Source: Brevundimonas sp. Root1279
Lineage (GTDB): Bacteria > Pseudomonadota > Alphaproteobacteria > Caulobacterales > Caulobacteraceae
Assembly (NCBI RefSeq): GCF_001425945.1
Contig: NZ_LMEB01000009.1
Span: 186,001 to 250,000 of the forward strand
Direction: 5' to 3'
DNA length: 64,000 nucleotides
The position numbers and the translations under genes are program-made. This document shows positions 22,792 to 30,728 of the stretch, piece after piece; position 1 is the stretch's first letter, and each line of letters begins with the position of its first letter. The notes under the pieces are model-generated. The model saw nothing but the letters and a program-made list of their open reading frames with translations. It did not search any database and was not told the origin of the DNA.

Positions 22792-23780
22792 CCATTCAAC
22801 AAGACTCCGCCCCTGAGCTTTGCCTGCCGTGTTCGCGCGGGTTCAAAGAGTGCGACTGCCGGGAAGACTCCGCCCCTGATGGAGAAGGGCTTGGTTCAAA
22901 GCCTTCGGCTTTACCCACCGAGCAGGCCGGGAAGCCGGTTCTCGCCCTTCACCACGAGCCCCTGGTTTGCGCCGTCCGCGAGACCGTCGAGGTTATGCGG
23001 ATCACGCTGTGCGGCTCTACCCGCTTTCGCGACGAATACGAGCTCTGGAACAAGCGGCTGACCTTGGCCGGGTTCCTAGTCTACTCCGTGAGCGGCTTTG
23101 GTCACTCGGGAGACGTGTTCACCGACGAGGAGAAATCGCGCCTCGACCAAATCCATCTCGCCAAGATCGACGCTTCTCACGCCGTCGTCGTCATCAATCC
23201 CGGCGGCTACATCGGAGCCAGCACCGCGCGCGAGATCGAACACGCGCGGGCCTCGGGCAAGGACGTCTATTTTCTGTCCCACGGGCGGACGGTCTATCAG
23301 CTACGAACCGGCCCGGACGGCGCTGGGTCACTCCGTTACCGCGCCTTCGACTGGTCGCCGAGGCTGGCCGCCATCAGTCCCGCCGAGCAGGTGGGTACGG
23401 ACGAGCCGTCAGGCGAGGGAGTGCAAACAACCCCCGAAGCTGAACGGGATGCGCTTCGGCTTGCGATCTTGGGCGGCGAGGATGTGCCCGGCGTGGCCGC
23501 TACGGTGTCCGTCGAGCAATGCGTCAAGTTCCTGCTGGAAGAGCGGCAGGTTCATGAGTGGTCGGCAGAACAGCAAGCCGAACTCGACACCGCTCGCGCT
23601 GATCTCGCCCGGAAGGATGCGGCGCTGTCCCAGGTTGGCCCGAAGGCGCGTCAGTGGGCTGGCTTCTACCCCGAGGCAAGCGACGGTCGAAACACCTTCA
23701 TCATGTTCGCCGAGTGGGCCGAAGGCCTCCACGCCTCAGCCCGCCAAGCCCTCGAAACAAAAGCAGGGAGAGCGTCGTGA
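22788..23780 (+). CDS. Deoxyribosyltransferase-like (DUF4406) protein with extra domains
   Basis: 330 residues, ATG 22788. Residues 12-24 have four Cys (CLPCSRGFKECDC). Residues about 71-180 form a Rossmann-like nucleoside deoxyribosyltransferase domain: RITLCGSTRFRDEYELWNKR, SHAVVVINPGGYIGASTARE and IEHARASGKDVYFLS. The last 110 residues are helical (VEQCVKFLLEERQVHEWSAE) and unrelated. This fold handles nucleotides, NAD-like ligands or modified bases; the substrate here is unknown. Lying just after a DNA methyltransferase, it may act in base modification or in evading nucleotide-based host defences. Both are inference. Confidence 0.7.
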   Translation: MTIQQDSAPELCLPCSRGFKECDCREDSAPDGEGLGSKPSALPTEQAGKPVLALHHEPLVCAVRETVEVMRITLCGSTRFRDEYELWNKRLTLAGFLVYSVSGFGHSGDVFTDEEKSRLDQIHLAKIDASHAVVVINPGGYIGASTAREIEHARASGKDVYFLSHGRTVYQLRTGPDGAGSLRYRAFDWSPRLAAISPAEQVGTDEPSGEGVQTTPEAERDALRLAILGGEDVPGVAATVSVEQCVKFLLEERQVHEWSAEQQAELDTARADLARKDAALSQVGPKARQWAGFYPEASDGRNTFIMFAEWAEGLHASARQALETKAGRAS

Positions 23781-23968
23781 TCCTGGTTCCGATCCTTCTT
23801 CGCTCGGACTGCCGAGTTGAACTTTACCTGCCCCACGACCTGACTCCGTCAGAAGCAGAGCGCATCTGCCGCGTCGTGACCTCGTATGTCGATGAAGCGG
23901 GCGTGTTTCGAGCCCCAAAGCCAACATGGGAAGCCTACGCGGCCTCTGTCTCTGGAGCCCTTCAATGA
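23777..23968 (+). CDS. 63-residue phage protein
   Basis: GTG 23777 overlaps the previous stop. VILVPILLRSDCRVELYLPH, then DLTPSEAERICRVVTSYVDE: a strand pair then a helix, similar to small proteins in phage operons that begin 'ilvPi.lr.g..v.i.lP.DLT..EA.RI'. Function unknown; the pattern is widespread in tailed phages. Confidence 0.6.
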   Translation: MILVPILLRSDCRVELYLPHDLTPSEAERICRVVTSYVDEAGVFRAPKPTWEAYAASVSGALQ

Positions 23969-24828
23969 CCAACCAAACCGCTCCCTGTGAGGGAGAAGCC
24001 CAGGCCGTCGTTGACGAGTTCGTCAAGGAGATGCGCCAGCGCGGCTATTGGGACGACTGCCCCGAGATCGCTCCGCATGACGTGCGGCGGATGCTCGGCG
24101 ACATGGAAGCGGACCTGTCGGCCCCCACGGCTCCTGTAGCTGGCGTCTCGGTCGGAGAGATCATGCACCGCGAGACCATGACCGTCGCCGACCTGATCCG
24201 GTGCGCCCGCGCCAACGCCGCAGCCATGCACGAGGGCAGCAATCTGGCCGGGCTCCTTGAGCAGATGGCAACCGCCCTGTCAGCCCCCACGGCTCCGGTA
24301 GGAGTGGATAGGGAGGTCCTGGAGCGCATCCGAGGCGACATCACCGATCTTCGGGCTGAACACGAAGTCATGGTGGGGGCGTCTGACCCGTCCCAATGGA
24401 CGATCGACGTGTCGGTTTCCGATCTGGAAGCCATCCTCGCCGCCCTGTCCGCCTCCCCCCAACCCGGTGAGGGGGGTAGCGGGGAGCCCGCATGCTGGAT
24501 TTCGCCGAAGGGTCTCGAACTGCTGGCGCTCGGCAAGCCGGAGGTCCGCGCCCTCGTCCAAATCGGACGCGACGACGACTACGCCAAGCCCCTCTACGAT
24601 CACCCAGCCTCAGATAGCCGGGATGGGGCGCTGATCGACCAGATCACAGCGCTGCTGGCCATCGAGAACCCGTCGCACCGCATCCCCGGCCATGCTCGCG
24701 AACTACTGTCCCGCGCTCTAGCAGCCCTCTCTATAGTTGGGGGAGGGGGTGCACTACGGCCTGCGGCCTCCGTACCTACCGAGCCCGAGGCCGCCGGCAG
24801 TTCTCGCCAGGAGGCAGCGGATGGCTGA
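23965..24828 (+). CDS. Phage hypothetical protein with internal repeats, 287 residues
   Basis: ATG 23965 overlaps the previous stop. Built from pieces linked by a repeated Ser-Ala-Pro-Thr motif: EADLSAPTAPVAGVSVGEIM and MATALSAPTAPVGVDREVLE, then ILAALSASPQPGEGGSGEP. The segments between are helical. Proteins of this make-up in phage early operons look assembled from reused linkers and are variable between phages. No catalytic motif. The C-terminus is Gly/Ala/Pro-rich and overlaps the excisionase start by 8 bases. Confidence 0.58.
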   Translation: MTNQTAPCEGEAQAVVDEFVKEMRQRGYWDDCPEIAPHDVRRMLGDMEADLSAPTAPVAGVSVGEIMHRETMTVADLIRCARANAAAMHEGSNLAGLLEQMATALSAPTAPVGVDREVLERIRGDITDLRAEHEVMVGASDPSQWTIDVSVSDLEAILAALSASPQPGEGGSGEPACWISPKGLELLALGKPEVRALVQIGRDDDYAKPLYDHPASDSRDGALIDQITALLAIENPSHRIPGHARELLSRALAALSIVGGGGALRPAASVPTEPEAAGSSRQEAADG

Positions 24829-25078
24829 ACCTCGAGCGATACCGCCCCGCCTGCTGAGCGAGGACCAGGCCGCCGAGTATCTCGGCATCCCGAAGGCCGA
24901 GATCGTCCGCCAGGGCATCGGCCGCGTCCCCTTCGGCCGCTACGTCCGCTACGACCGCCGGGCCCTCGACGCGCACCTTGACGCGCTCAGTGGCCTGGCC
25001 TCCCAATCCGCCAACGACGACACCCCGGACGCCGCCTTTGACCGCTTCCTTCGCGATGAACCTGCCCGGTCTGCATAG
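24821..25078 (+). CDS. Excisionase-like HTH protein
   Basis: 85 residues from ATG 24821, with AGGAGG 6 bases upstream. PPRLLSEDQAAEYLGIPKAE, then VRQGIGRVPFGRYVRYDRRA is an HTH_17/MerR-like winged helix as in Xis and AlpA. It lies directly before and overlaps the integrase by 23 bases, the usual place of a recombination directionality factor. The tail is acidic. It would bend DNA at the att site and favour excision. Confidence 0.78.
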   Translation: MAEPRAIPPRLLSEDQAAEYLGIPKAEIVRQGIGRVPFGRYVRYDRRALDAHLDALSGLASQSANDDTPDAAFDRFLRDEPARSA

Positions 25079-26171
25079 GATCCGCCGATCGGCCGGCGCT
25101 CGGGTCTACGAGTATTGGTACGCGTGGAGGGGAGGTCCCCAGATCCTGTCGGCCTCCGCGGCGAATGAGAAGGCGCTGGCCCGAGAGGTCGGGCGCCTGG
25201 CTCCGGCGGCCTTGGAGGCCTACCGCGAGAAGACCCGCAAGGGCTCGGACAGCGTGACGATCTATGGCCTGATCACCCGCTATCTCGACGCCATGGCCCA
25301 GAACCAGAAGCTGGCCGATCGCACGAAGAAGGACAGACGCGCCCACCTCGACACCGTCAGGACGGAACTGGGCAACATGGAGGTGAAGGCGCTGGAGAGT
25401 CGCAAGGCCCGGCCGTTCCTCTTGGGCTGGCGCGACAAGCGGGCGGCGACGCCCAAGACCGCCGACGCGCTCCTCGGCGACCTGTCAGCGGTGTTGAACT
25501 GGGCCAAGGACAAGGGGGAGATCGCATCGAACCCGCTGCAGGACTTCCCCCGCATCTACCAGGTCGACCGGGCCGACGTGATCTGGCAGCCCGAACACCT
25601 CGACCTCCTGTTGAAGTGGGCCGATCCCGAAGTCGCCTGGGCCGTGCGCCTAGCCGCCGAGACAGGCCTCCGGAAGAACGACCTGCTGGCCCTGCCGTGG
25701 ACCGCGGTCAAGGATCAGGCGATCGTCTTTCAGACCAGCAAGAGCAAGAAGAAGCGATCGGTCGTCATCCCCCTGACCGCCAGCCTACGGGAGGTCCTGG
25801 CTGAGATCCCGCAGCGCGCAGTGACCATCCTCACGTCCTCCGACGCCCTGCCGTGGAAGGCTCCGGGAAATGGTCTCGACAGCGGCGTCCGGCGGGCCCG
25901 GATGGATGCGCTCGCACATGCTCAGAAGGTCCACGGCGCCGACGCCCAGACCGGCTTGGAGGGGCTGAGGTTCCACGACCTGCGAGGCACGGCCGCAACG
26001 CGCCTGGTCCTCGCCGGCGTCCCGATCGAAGAGGTGGCGGTGATCCTCGGGTGGGAGCCGTCGCGGGTCCACGAGATCGTCCGCCGCTACGTCTCGGACG
26101 AGGCGATGGCCATGGGCTTGATCTTGCGCTTTTCGACGGGCAAATCTCTTTTACAGCCGGCCGCTAAGTAG
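25056..26171 (+). CDS. int: Tyrosine-type site-specific integrase
   Basis: 371 residues from ATG 25056, chosen because residues before it belong to another frame. The core-binding domain has VTIYGLITRYLDAMAQNQKL. The catalytic domain has Arg206 (AAETGLRKNDL), Lys near 232 (KSKKKRSVVIPL), His307-x-x-Arg310 (FHDLRGTAATR), Trp333 (ILGWEPS) and Tyr345 (VRRYVSDEA), a complete set. It integrates the phage into the tRNA-Gln gene whose 3' part lies about 70 bases downstream. The position beside attR is typical. Confidence 0.93.
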   Translation: MNLPGLHRIRRSAGARVYEYWYAWRGGPQILSASAANEKALAREVGRLAPAALEAYREKTRKGSDSVTIYGLITRYLDAMAQNQKLADRTKKDRRAHLDTVRTELGNMEVKALESRKARPFLLGWRDKRAATPKTADALLGDLSAVLNWAKDKGEIASNPLQDFPRIYQVDRADVIWQPEHLDLLLKWADPEVAWAVRLAAETGLRKNDLLALPWTAVKDQAIVFQTSKSKKKRSVVIPLTASLREVLAEIPQRAVTILTSSDALPWKAPGNGLDSGVRRARMDALAHAQKVHGADAQTGLEGLRFHDLRGTAATRLVLAGVPIEEVAVILGWEPSRVHEIVRRYVSDEAMAMGLILRFSTGKSLLQPAAK

Positions 26172-26210
26172 CTGAAATCGTTGACGCGAGAAGCGCCCGA
26201 TTTTTACAGC
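26149..26210 (+). repeat. Candidate integrase arm sites (9-base direct repeat)
   Basis: TTTTACAGC occurs at 26149-26157 (inside the end of int) and at 26202-26210, 53 bases apart, beside the attachment core. Arm-type Int sites of this length and placement are common. The assignment is by position only. Confidence 0.35.
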
Positions 26211-26242
26211 GAGCGCGTTGATCTGACTGATAAAGCCCGCGC

Positions 26243-26286
26243 TTTTGGTACCGTCATTCTAGGTTCGAGTCCTAGTTCCCCAGCCA
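26243..26286 (+). other. attR: 3' part of tRNA-Gln(UUG) left by integration
   Basis: Starts with anticodon loop TTTTGGT (26243-26249), then 3' anticodon stem ACCGT, variable CATT, a perfect T arm CTAGG-TTCGAGT-CCTAG, acceptor strand TTCCCCA, discriminator G and CCA (26284-26286). It lines up with tRNA-Gln genes. The bases upstream (GCCCGCGC) cannot pair as the 5' anticodon stem, so this is a fragment, not a gene. It marks the right end of the prophage; the intact tRNA-Gln should lie left of base 1. Confidence 0.82.
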
Positions 26287-26460
26287 TCCGCCGCCTTGAA
26301 AACGCAGTCGAAATCCGGCTGCGTTTTGCAATACGGTTTTGCATTTGAAGCCGTGACGCTTCCAAACCCCAGCGTGAACTCGGGTCTCCCGCCGCAAGCG
26401 GACATTCCGAACGTCGTCTAAGGGTGGGAAGCGGACGTTGCGTGGGGTAGCCATCACCGG

Positions 26461-26673
26461 ATGGATGACTGGTTTAAACAGGGTTGCGAGAGTTGCCGAC
26501 AGGCCGTGCTTTCGGGGAGCAGTTCCTCTCCCGCACTAATCGGGACCAGCATACCCAACCATGCTCATCTTCGCCGGTGTCACGTCTGTGGCTCTTGGTG
26601 GAAAGAGAACGAGCGCGAAGCCCACGTCATTGGTGAGGCCGAGGCGCGCAGGACTTTCAAAGACCTGTTCTGA
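26461..26673 (+). CDS. Small CxxC protein, 70 residues
   Basis: ATG 26461. MDDWFKQGCESCRQAVLSGS and LRRCHVCGSWWKENEREAHV give two CxxC pairs spaced about 28 residues, a zinc-ribbon layout with Trp/Trp near the second. The first chromosomal gene after attR. Ribosome site weak. About 175 bases between attR and this gene, and 120 bases after it, hold nothing I recognise. Function unknown. Confidence 0.5.
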   Translation: MDDWFKQGCESCRQAVLSGSSSSPALIGTSIPNHAHLRRCHVCGSWWKENEREAHVIGEAEARRTFKDLF

Positions 26674-26792
26674 AAGTCCGCAATGGGTCTGGAGCAGACA
26701 TTCGCAATCGGCTTGGAAGCGGACCTTCGGCTGAGAGGCCCAGGAGCGGACGCCGTCAGAGTCCGCTAAGGGTGGACAGGGGGCCAACCCTG

Positions 26793-27746
26793 TCAGCCGG
26801 CCAACGGTTGGGCCGTCGGAAAAGTCCACCGATGCTCCCGCACCTCGGCGCGAGGGCGATAGAGCCGCACGAGATAATTCCAGCCCGGCGGCACGGGCAG
26901 GCAGTTCGGGGTTTGGCCGTCGCACCCGCCGAACTGGATGGCAATAGAGCCATCATTGCCCTTCTGGGCGGTGATGCTGTTGATCGTATAGGCGTTGCGG
27001 CTGTTCGGCTCGAAATAGCCGGCGGCGTTGTAGACGCTGATCGACCAAAAGCCGTCGACCGGCACGTCCTTAACCGTGAGCCGATAAACAGTATCGCCGT
27101 CGTTCAGCTCTGGCGTCTCGCCGATGTACATCGCCTCGGCGTCGGGATTTCCGCCCCACCCTGCTGCCGCGCCTATCAACCGCCGAAGCGGGTCGACCTC
27201 GCCGCGGGCTCCGAAGGCGTGTTCAAAGCTCGACAGACCGGAGGCGAGGACCTTCAGTGCGTCGCGGACCCGCGTCAGGCTGTTTTGATCCCAGGCGGGT
27301 AGTTCAACAGCGCCGGTGCTCGCCTGGGTGACAGCGATGGCGTCTTGCAGGCGGCGAACCTCTCTCAGATCAGCCTCGTCGTTGGGATCGACAAGGGTTC
27401 GGACCAGCGCTGCAACATATCGCGTGCCAATATCGGCCTTGGTCAGCACGCGCCGGGCGGGCGCATGTTCCACGCCGTGGGTGTAGTGATCCTCATCGAT
27501 GATTTGCAGGGCCATGTAGCGTTCGCCGGCGTCGGGGAGCGTGATGGTCACATCGCCCGCATCGAGGTCGAAAAGCGCCTGGCTATAGAGCGTGTCGCGA
27601 TTGAGACGGACGATGTCCTGTTTCTCAATCGAAGCTGGTTCCCTGACATGTACGAACGTACCGAGCGCGCCGTTCTTCGCGAAGCCAACGAGGTAGTTGT
27701 CGGTTTCGGCCCGAACAAAATTGTCGGCGTTCACGATGAGGGACAT
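26793..27746 (-). CDS. DUF1254/DUF1214 domain protein
   Basis: 317 residues, ATG 27746. N-terminal DUF1254: NADNFVRAETDNYLVGFAKN, then VRLNRDTLYSQALFDLDAGD and YMALQIIDEDHYTHGV. C-terminal DUF1214: YRLTVKDVPVDGFWSISVYN, then EPNSRNAYTINSITAQKGND and NCLPVPPGWNYLVRLYRP. There is no signal peptide, unlike many secreted relatives. The biochemical role of the family is unclear. It stands alone, convergent with the CxxC gene. Confidence 0.85.
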   Translation of the reverse strand: MSLIVNADNFVRAETDNYLVGFAKNGALGTFVHVREPASIEKQDIVRLNRDTLYSQALFDLDAGDVTITLPDAGERYMALQIIDEDHYTHGVEHAPARRVLTKADIGTRYVAALVRTLVDPNDEADLREVRRLQDAIAVTQASTGAVELPAWDQNSLTRVRDALKVLASGLSSFEHAFGARGEVDPLRRLIGAAAGWGGNPDAEAMYIGETPELNDGDTVYRLTVKDVPVDGFWSISVYNAAGYFEPNSRNAYTINSITAQKGNDGSIAIQFGGCDGQTPNCLPVPPGWNYLVRLYRPRAEVREHRWTFPTAQPLAG

Positions 27747-27930
27747 TGGCGGTGCTCTCGCCTGATGGTCGGCGTCTCATCAGAGGGCCGAGGCGCACGC
27801 GCATCAATCAGCCCAAACCCTGACTTCGCCCAGACGGAAGAACGGAAGCTCTACCTGCACTGCCGCTGTGATCGGCGTTAGACGGCGGGTTCCGCCCAGC
27901 TTGCTCGCCTCGCGCGCCGACGCGAGCCGC

Positions 27931-28530
27931 TCAGTGCGTTCGCGCCGTGTCCAGCGGCAGGCGGATGCGCACCCCGGCGCCGGCGCCGGGCGCGGTCTCG
28001 ACCGTCATGGCGCCGCCCAGGTGTTCCGCGAGGCCGCGGACCAGCGACAGGCCGTCGCGCGGGGCCAGTTCGCCCGCGCCGAGTCCGGAATCACGCACCA
28101 GCAGACTCACGCCGTCCACCGTGGGGGCCCAGAGCACGGTGATCAGGCCGCCCTGGCTGTCGGGGAAGCCGTGGCGCACGGCGTTGGCGATCAGTTCGTG
28201 CAGGATCATGGCCAGGGGCAGGACGTGGCCGTCAGGTATCTCGACCTTCGCGCCTCGCGCCTCCAGGCGAATGCCGCGATCGGCGCAGCTGCGCGCCCAG
28301 AAGGCCGCGACGTCGTCGAGATAGGCGGCGAAGTCGACCGATCCTTCGCCCGGCAGGCGGCGCTGGATCAGGGCCAGGGCGGCGACGATGTCGCTCAGCC
28401 AGGTCAGGTGCCGGATGCTCTCCGGATCGGTGACGGTGCGCAGACGGATGCCGACGAGAATCTGGATGAACTCGTGGGGGTCCCCCAGCCGTCGCTCAAT
28501 CGCGGCCGGCCGGTCGGCGAACGCACTCAT
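27931..28530 (-). CDS. Sensor-less histidine kinase (HWE/HisKA_2-like)
   Basis: 199 residues, ATG 28530 with GGTGAG upstream. The N-terminal helices (RRLGDPHEFIQILVGIRLRT, then WLSDIVAALALIQRRLPGEG) look like a degenerate HisKA_2 dimerisation domain with a His in DPHEF where the phospho-acceptor would sit. The C-terminal half is an ATPase domain with an N box LAMILHELIANAVRHGFPD and a G box RDSGLGAGELA, later GLSLVRGLAEHLGGAM. No sensor or membrane part. It is divergent from a receiver gene at 28669, so they probably work as a pair. Confidence 0.75.
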   Translation of the reverse strand: MSAFADRPAAIERRLGDPHEFIQILVGIRLRTVTDPESIRHLTWLSDIVAALALIQRRLPGEGSVDFAAYLDDVAAFWARSCADRGIRLEARGAKVEIPDGHVLPLAMILHELIANAVRHGFPDSQGGLITVLWAPTVDGVSLLVRDSGLGAGELAPRDGLSLVRGLAEHLGGAMTVETAPGAGAGVRIRLPLDTARTH

Positions 28531-28576
28531 GTCTCACCCTACAGGTTGAATTGGACGGTTGATGAATAACGCGACG

Positions 28577-28601
28577 CGAACCAATTCTCCAAGCAGACGT
28601 T
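28577..28601 (+). promoter_or_regulatory. Possible EcfG-type (general stress) promoter
   Basis: CGAAC, 16 bases, CGTT: one mismatch from the alphaproteobacterial EcfG consensus GGAAC-N16/17-CGTT. It lies about 68 bases before the receiver gene. A weak match found by eye. Confidence 0.3.
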
Positions 28602-28668
28602 TGCTGTGTCCGGTCACCGACACTTGGTGCTAAGCTATTGTGTTGCGTGTGGTGGGGGAGCGTTTCGA

Positions 28669-29124
28669 GTGCGTGTACCGCCTGATTTGAGGGTCCTGAT
28701 CGTTGAAGATCAGGCTCTGCTGGCTATGGAGCTTGAGCTCGTCCTGGCGGAAGCCGGCTGCGACGTGGTGGGCGCGGCGATGGACACCCGCTCGGCGCTC
28801 GCCATCGCCGAGCGTGAGCAGCCTGACCTCGCGCTCGTCGACGTCAATCTCCTGGACGGTCTCACCGGACCGCAGATCGCCCAGACGCTCGTCAGCCGTC
28901 ATGGGGCGGCCGTCGTCTTCCTCACCGCCAACCCGGAGCAGATTCCCGAGGGTTTCGCTGGGGCGTTGGGGGCGGTCTCGAAGCCGTTCGATGAGCACAC
29001 CATCCGCGCCGTCGTCGATTTCGCCCGCCAGTTCATCGAGAACCGCACCGTCGGAGAGCCGCCGCGCCGATTCCGCCTGGCCCCCTGGCTGACCACGCCG
29101 CCGGACGGAATCGCGCCGCACTGA
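28669..29124 (+). CDS. Single-domain response regulator
   Basis: 151 residues from GTG 28669, chosen for its GGGGGAG site 8 bases upstream and because VRVPPDLRVLIVEDQALLAM then begins properly. Receiver motifs: acidic pair in IVEDQ, phospho-Asp in DLALVDVNLLDGLTG, Thr in VVFLTANPEQI, Lys in GAVSKPFDEHTIR. The last 30 residues (PPRRFRLAPWLTTPPDGIAP) are not a known output domain. No DNA-binding part, so it likely acts by protein contact or as a phospho-relay with the divergent kinase. Confidence 0.85.
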   Translation: MRVPPDLRVLIVEDQALLAMELELVLAEAGCDVVGAAMDTRSALAIAEREQPDLALVDVNLLDGLTGPQIAQTLVSRHGAAVVFLTANPEQIPEGFAGALGAVSKPFDEHTIRAVVDFARQFIENRTVGEPPRRFRLAPWLTTPPDGIAPH

Positions 29125-29163
29125 CACCGGTCACCGGAGCCCGCGCGGCGCGTCCGCTTCAGA

Positions 29164-30666
29164 TCAGCCGATCTTCAGTCGCACAAACAGCATGCCGCCG
29201 TCCGGATCGCCGCCGTACAGCGGCTCAAGTGCGCCGGGCACATCGTTGACGCTGTACAGGGCGCCGACGCCGAAGCGCACGCTCTGCGCCAGACGCCAGT
29301 CGTGGATCGCCCCGACGGAGGCCTTGCTGACGGTGTGCAGATCGCCGTGGCCGCCGCCGACGCCCGGGACCAGCTCATCGGTCTGGATCCGCTCGGCGCG
29401 GCCGAACACCGTCCAGGCGTCGACCGGGCTGACCGCCGTCTCCAGCAGCCAGGCGTCCTTGGATTGCCCGTGGTCGTTGGTCTTGCGGCCCCAGGCCAGG
29501 GTCGAAGCCCACCAGCCTTCGGCGCCGAAGCGGGCCGTGTGCAGGGCGCTGGCCGACCATTTGGTCTCGTCCTCGTCGGGCTCCAGCTGCTCCGGCCCCG
29601 TGACGTCGGCGTAGGAGGCCTGCAGCGACCACTCCGGGGACGGGTTCCACGACCCGCGCACCGACCAGCTGTCGAACTCGGGGCTCTCGATGTCGTAGCG
29701 GTCCTGGTCCGGCTCGCGGCCGCGGAAGGACGAGGCCTCGATCTTCATGCCGTCGTGGGCGTAGCCCAGGGTCGCCACGCCGAAGACGATATGGGTCGAA
29801 TCCAGCCAGTGGTGGGTGATCGGCGCCTCGGGGCTGTCCATCGCGCTCATGCGGTGCATGAAGGCCGGCGGGCCGAACGCCGGTTCGCCGGGCAGGCCGA
29901 AGTAGGCGAAGACGCTGTCCTTGTCAGACAGCCGGCGCGCATAGCTGGCCGACAGCTCCATCACCAGTTCGTGCGGATGCTGGCGGTCGACGAGGGGTGT
30001 GACGCCGTCCGCCGTCTCGCCTGCCGCCAGCAGCAGCGGATAGCCGTCCTTGCCCATGAAGGGGTCGGGGCTGAGCATGGCGCGGAGGTTCAGCGTCGAC
30101 CCGTCGGCGAAGTCGCGTCGCGCCGCGCCCATGACCATGCCGGCGAGGAAAGTCTTCTCGTCGCCGCGCGGCCCGTTCTGCTGGTCGTACACGAGGTTCA
30201 GCAGGGCGTGGCCCATCAGGGTCCAGTCGCCCGCCTGCCGGTGCACGCCGCCGTGCTCGGCCAGATCCGGTTGCCAGCTGGTGCCGGACGCGTCGCGGCT
30301 CATCGGCCAGACGCCCAGCGCGCTGGTCATGGCGGCGTGCCCCTCGTGGCCCCTGGCGTGGCCCCCGTCGTGGCCTTCAGGCGTGGGCGTCGCGGGCGGG
30401 GCGTGTCCGGCGTGGGGATCGGTGGTCTGGGGGGCAGGCGCGTTGTGGCCTGCGTGGGGATCGGTCTGAGCCGGCGTCGGCGCGGGGGGCGTGGCGGGAG
30501 CCGGGGCGTGATGGCCCGCGTGGGGGTCTGCGGCCGGCGTCTGGGCCGGCGTCTGGGCCCGCGGTTGGGCCGGAGCGGGAGGGTGTTGCGTATGCTGCGC
30601 CGCCGCGGGCAGGGCGAGGGCGAGCAGGGATGCGCCGGCGAGGGGCGCGATAAGTCGGGCAGCCAT
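29164..30666 (-). CDS. Outer-membrane-like protein with a His-rich metal-binding linker
   Basis: 500 residues from ATG 30666, with AGGAGG 6 bases upstream. Signal peptide MAARLIAPLAGASLLALALP ending AAAQ. Residues about 25-130 are a Pro/His/Ala linker with three DPHAGH repeats and GHDGGHARGHEGH. The remaining 370 residues alternate strands with aromatic ends (SWSVRGSWNPSPEWSLQASY, then FGAEGWWASTLAWGRKTNDH) and finish GGMLFVRLKIG, like a porin barrel. The small Cys/His/Met protein upstream supports a copper or other soft-metal role. Substrate not shown. Confidence 0.75.
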   Translation of the reverse strand: MAARLIAPLAGASLLALALPAAAQHTQHPPAPAQPRAQTPAQTPAADPHAGHHAPAPATPPAPTPAQTDPHAGHNAPAPQTTDPHAGHAPPATPTPEGHDGGHARGHEGHAAMTSALGVWPMSRDASGTSWQPDLAEHGGVHRQAGDWTLMGHALLNLVYDQQNGPRGDEKTFLAGMVMGAARRDFADGSTLNLRAMLSPDPFMGKDGYPLLLAAGETADGVTPLVDRQHPHELVMELSASYARRLSDKDSVFAYFGLPGEPAFGPPAFMHRMSAMDSPEAPITHHWLDSTHIVFGVATLGYAHDGMKIEASSFRGREPDQDRYDIESPEFDSWSVRGSWNPSPEWSLQASYADVTGPEQLEPDEDETKWSASALHTARFGAEGWWASTLAWGRKTNDHGQSKDAWLLETAVSPVDAWTVFGRAERIQTDELVPGVGGGHGDLHTVSKASVGAIHDWRLAQSVRFGVGALYSVNDVPGALEPLYGGDPDGGMLFVRLKIG

Positions 30667-30728
30667 GGGTGGCCTCCTGAAAGAGCAAATAGGGGCGCGC
30701 GCGGTCGGGCCGCGGCGCATCGCTGTCT

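Noticed and set aside
26243..26286. A functional tRNA gene
   Set aside because: The D arm, 5' acceptor strand and 5' anticodon stem are missing; only the 3' part is present.
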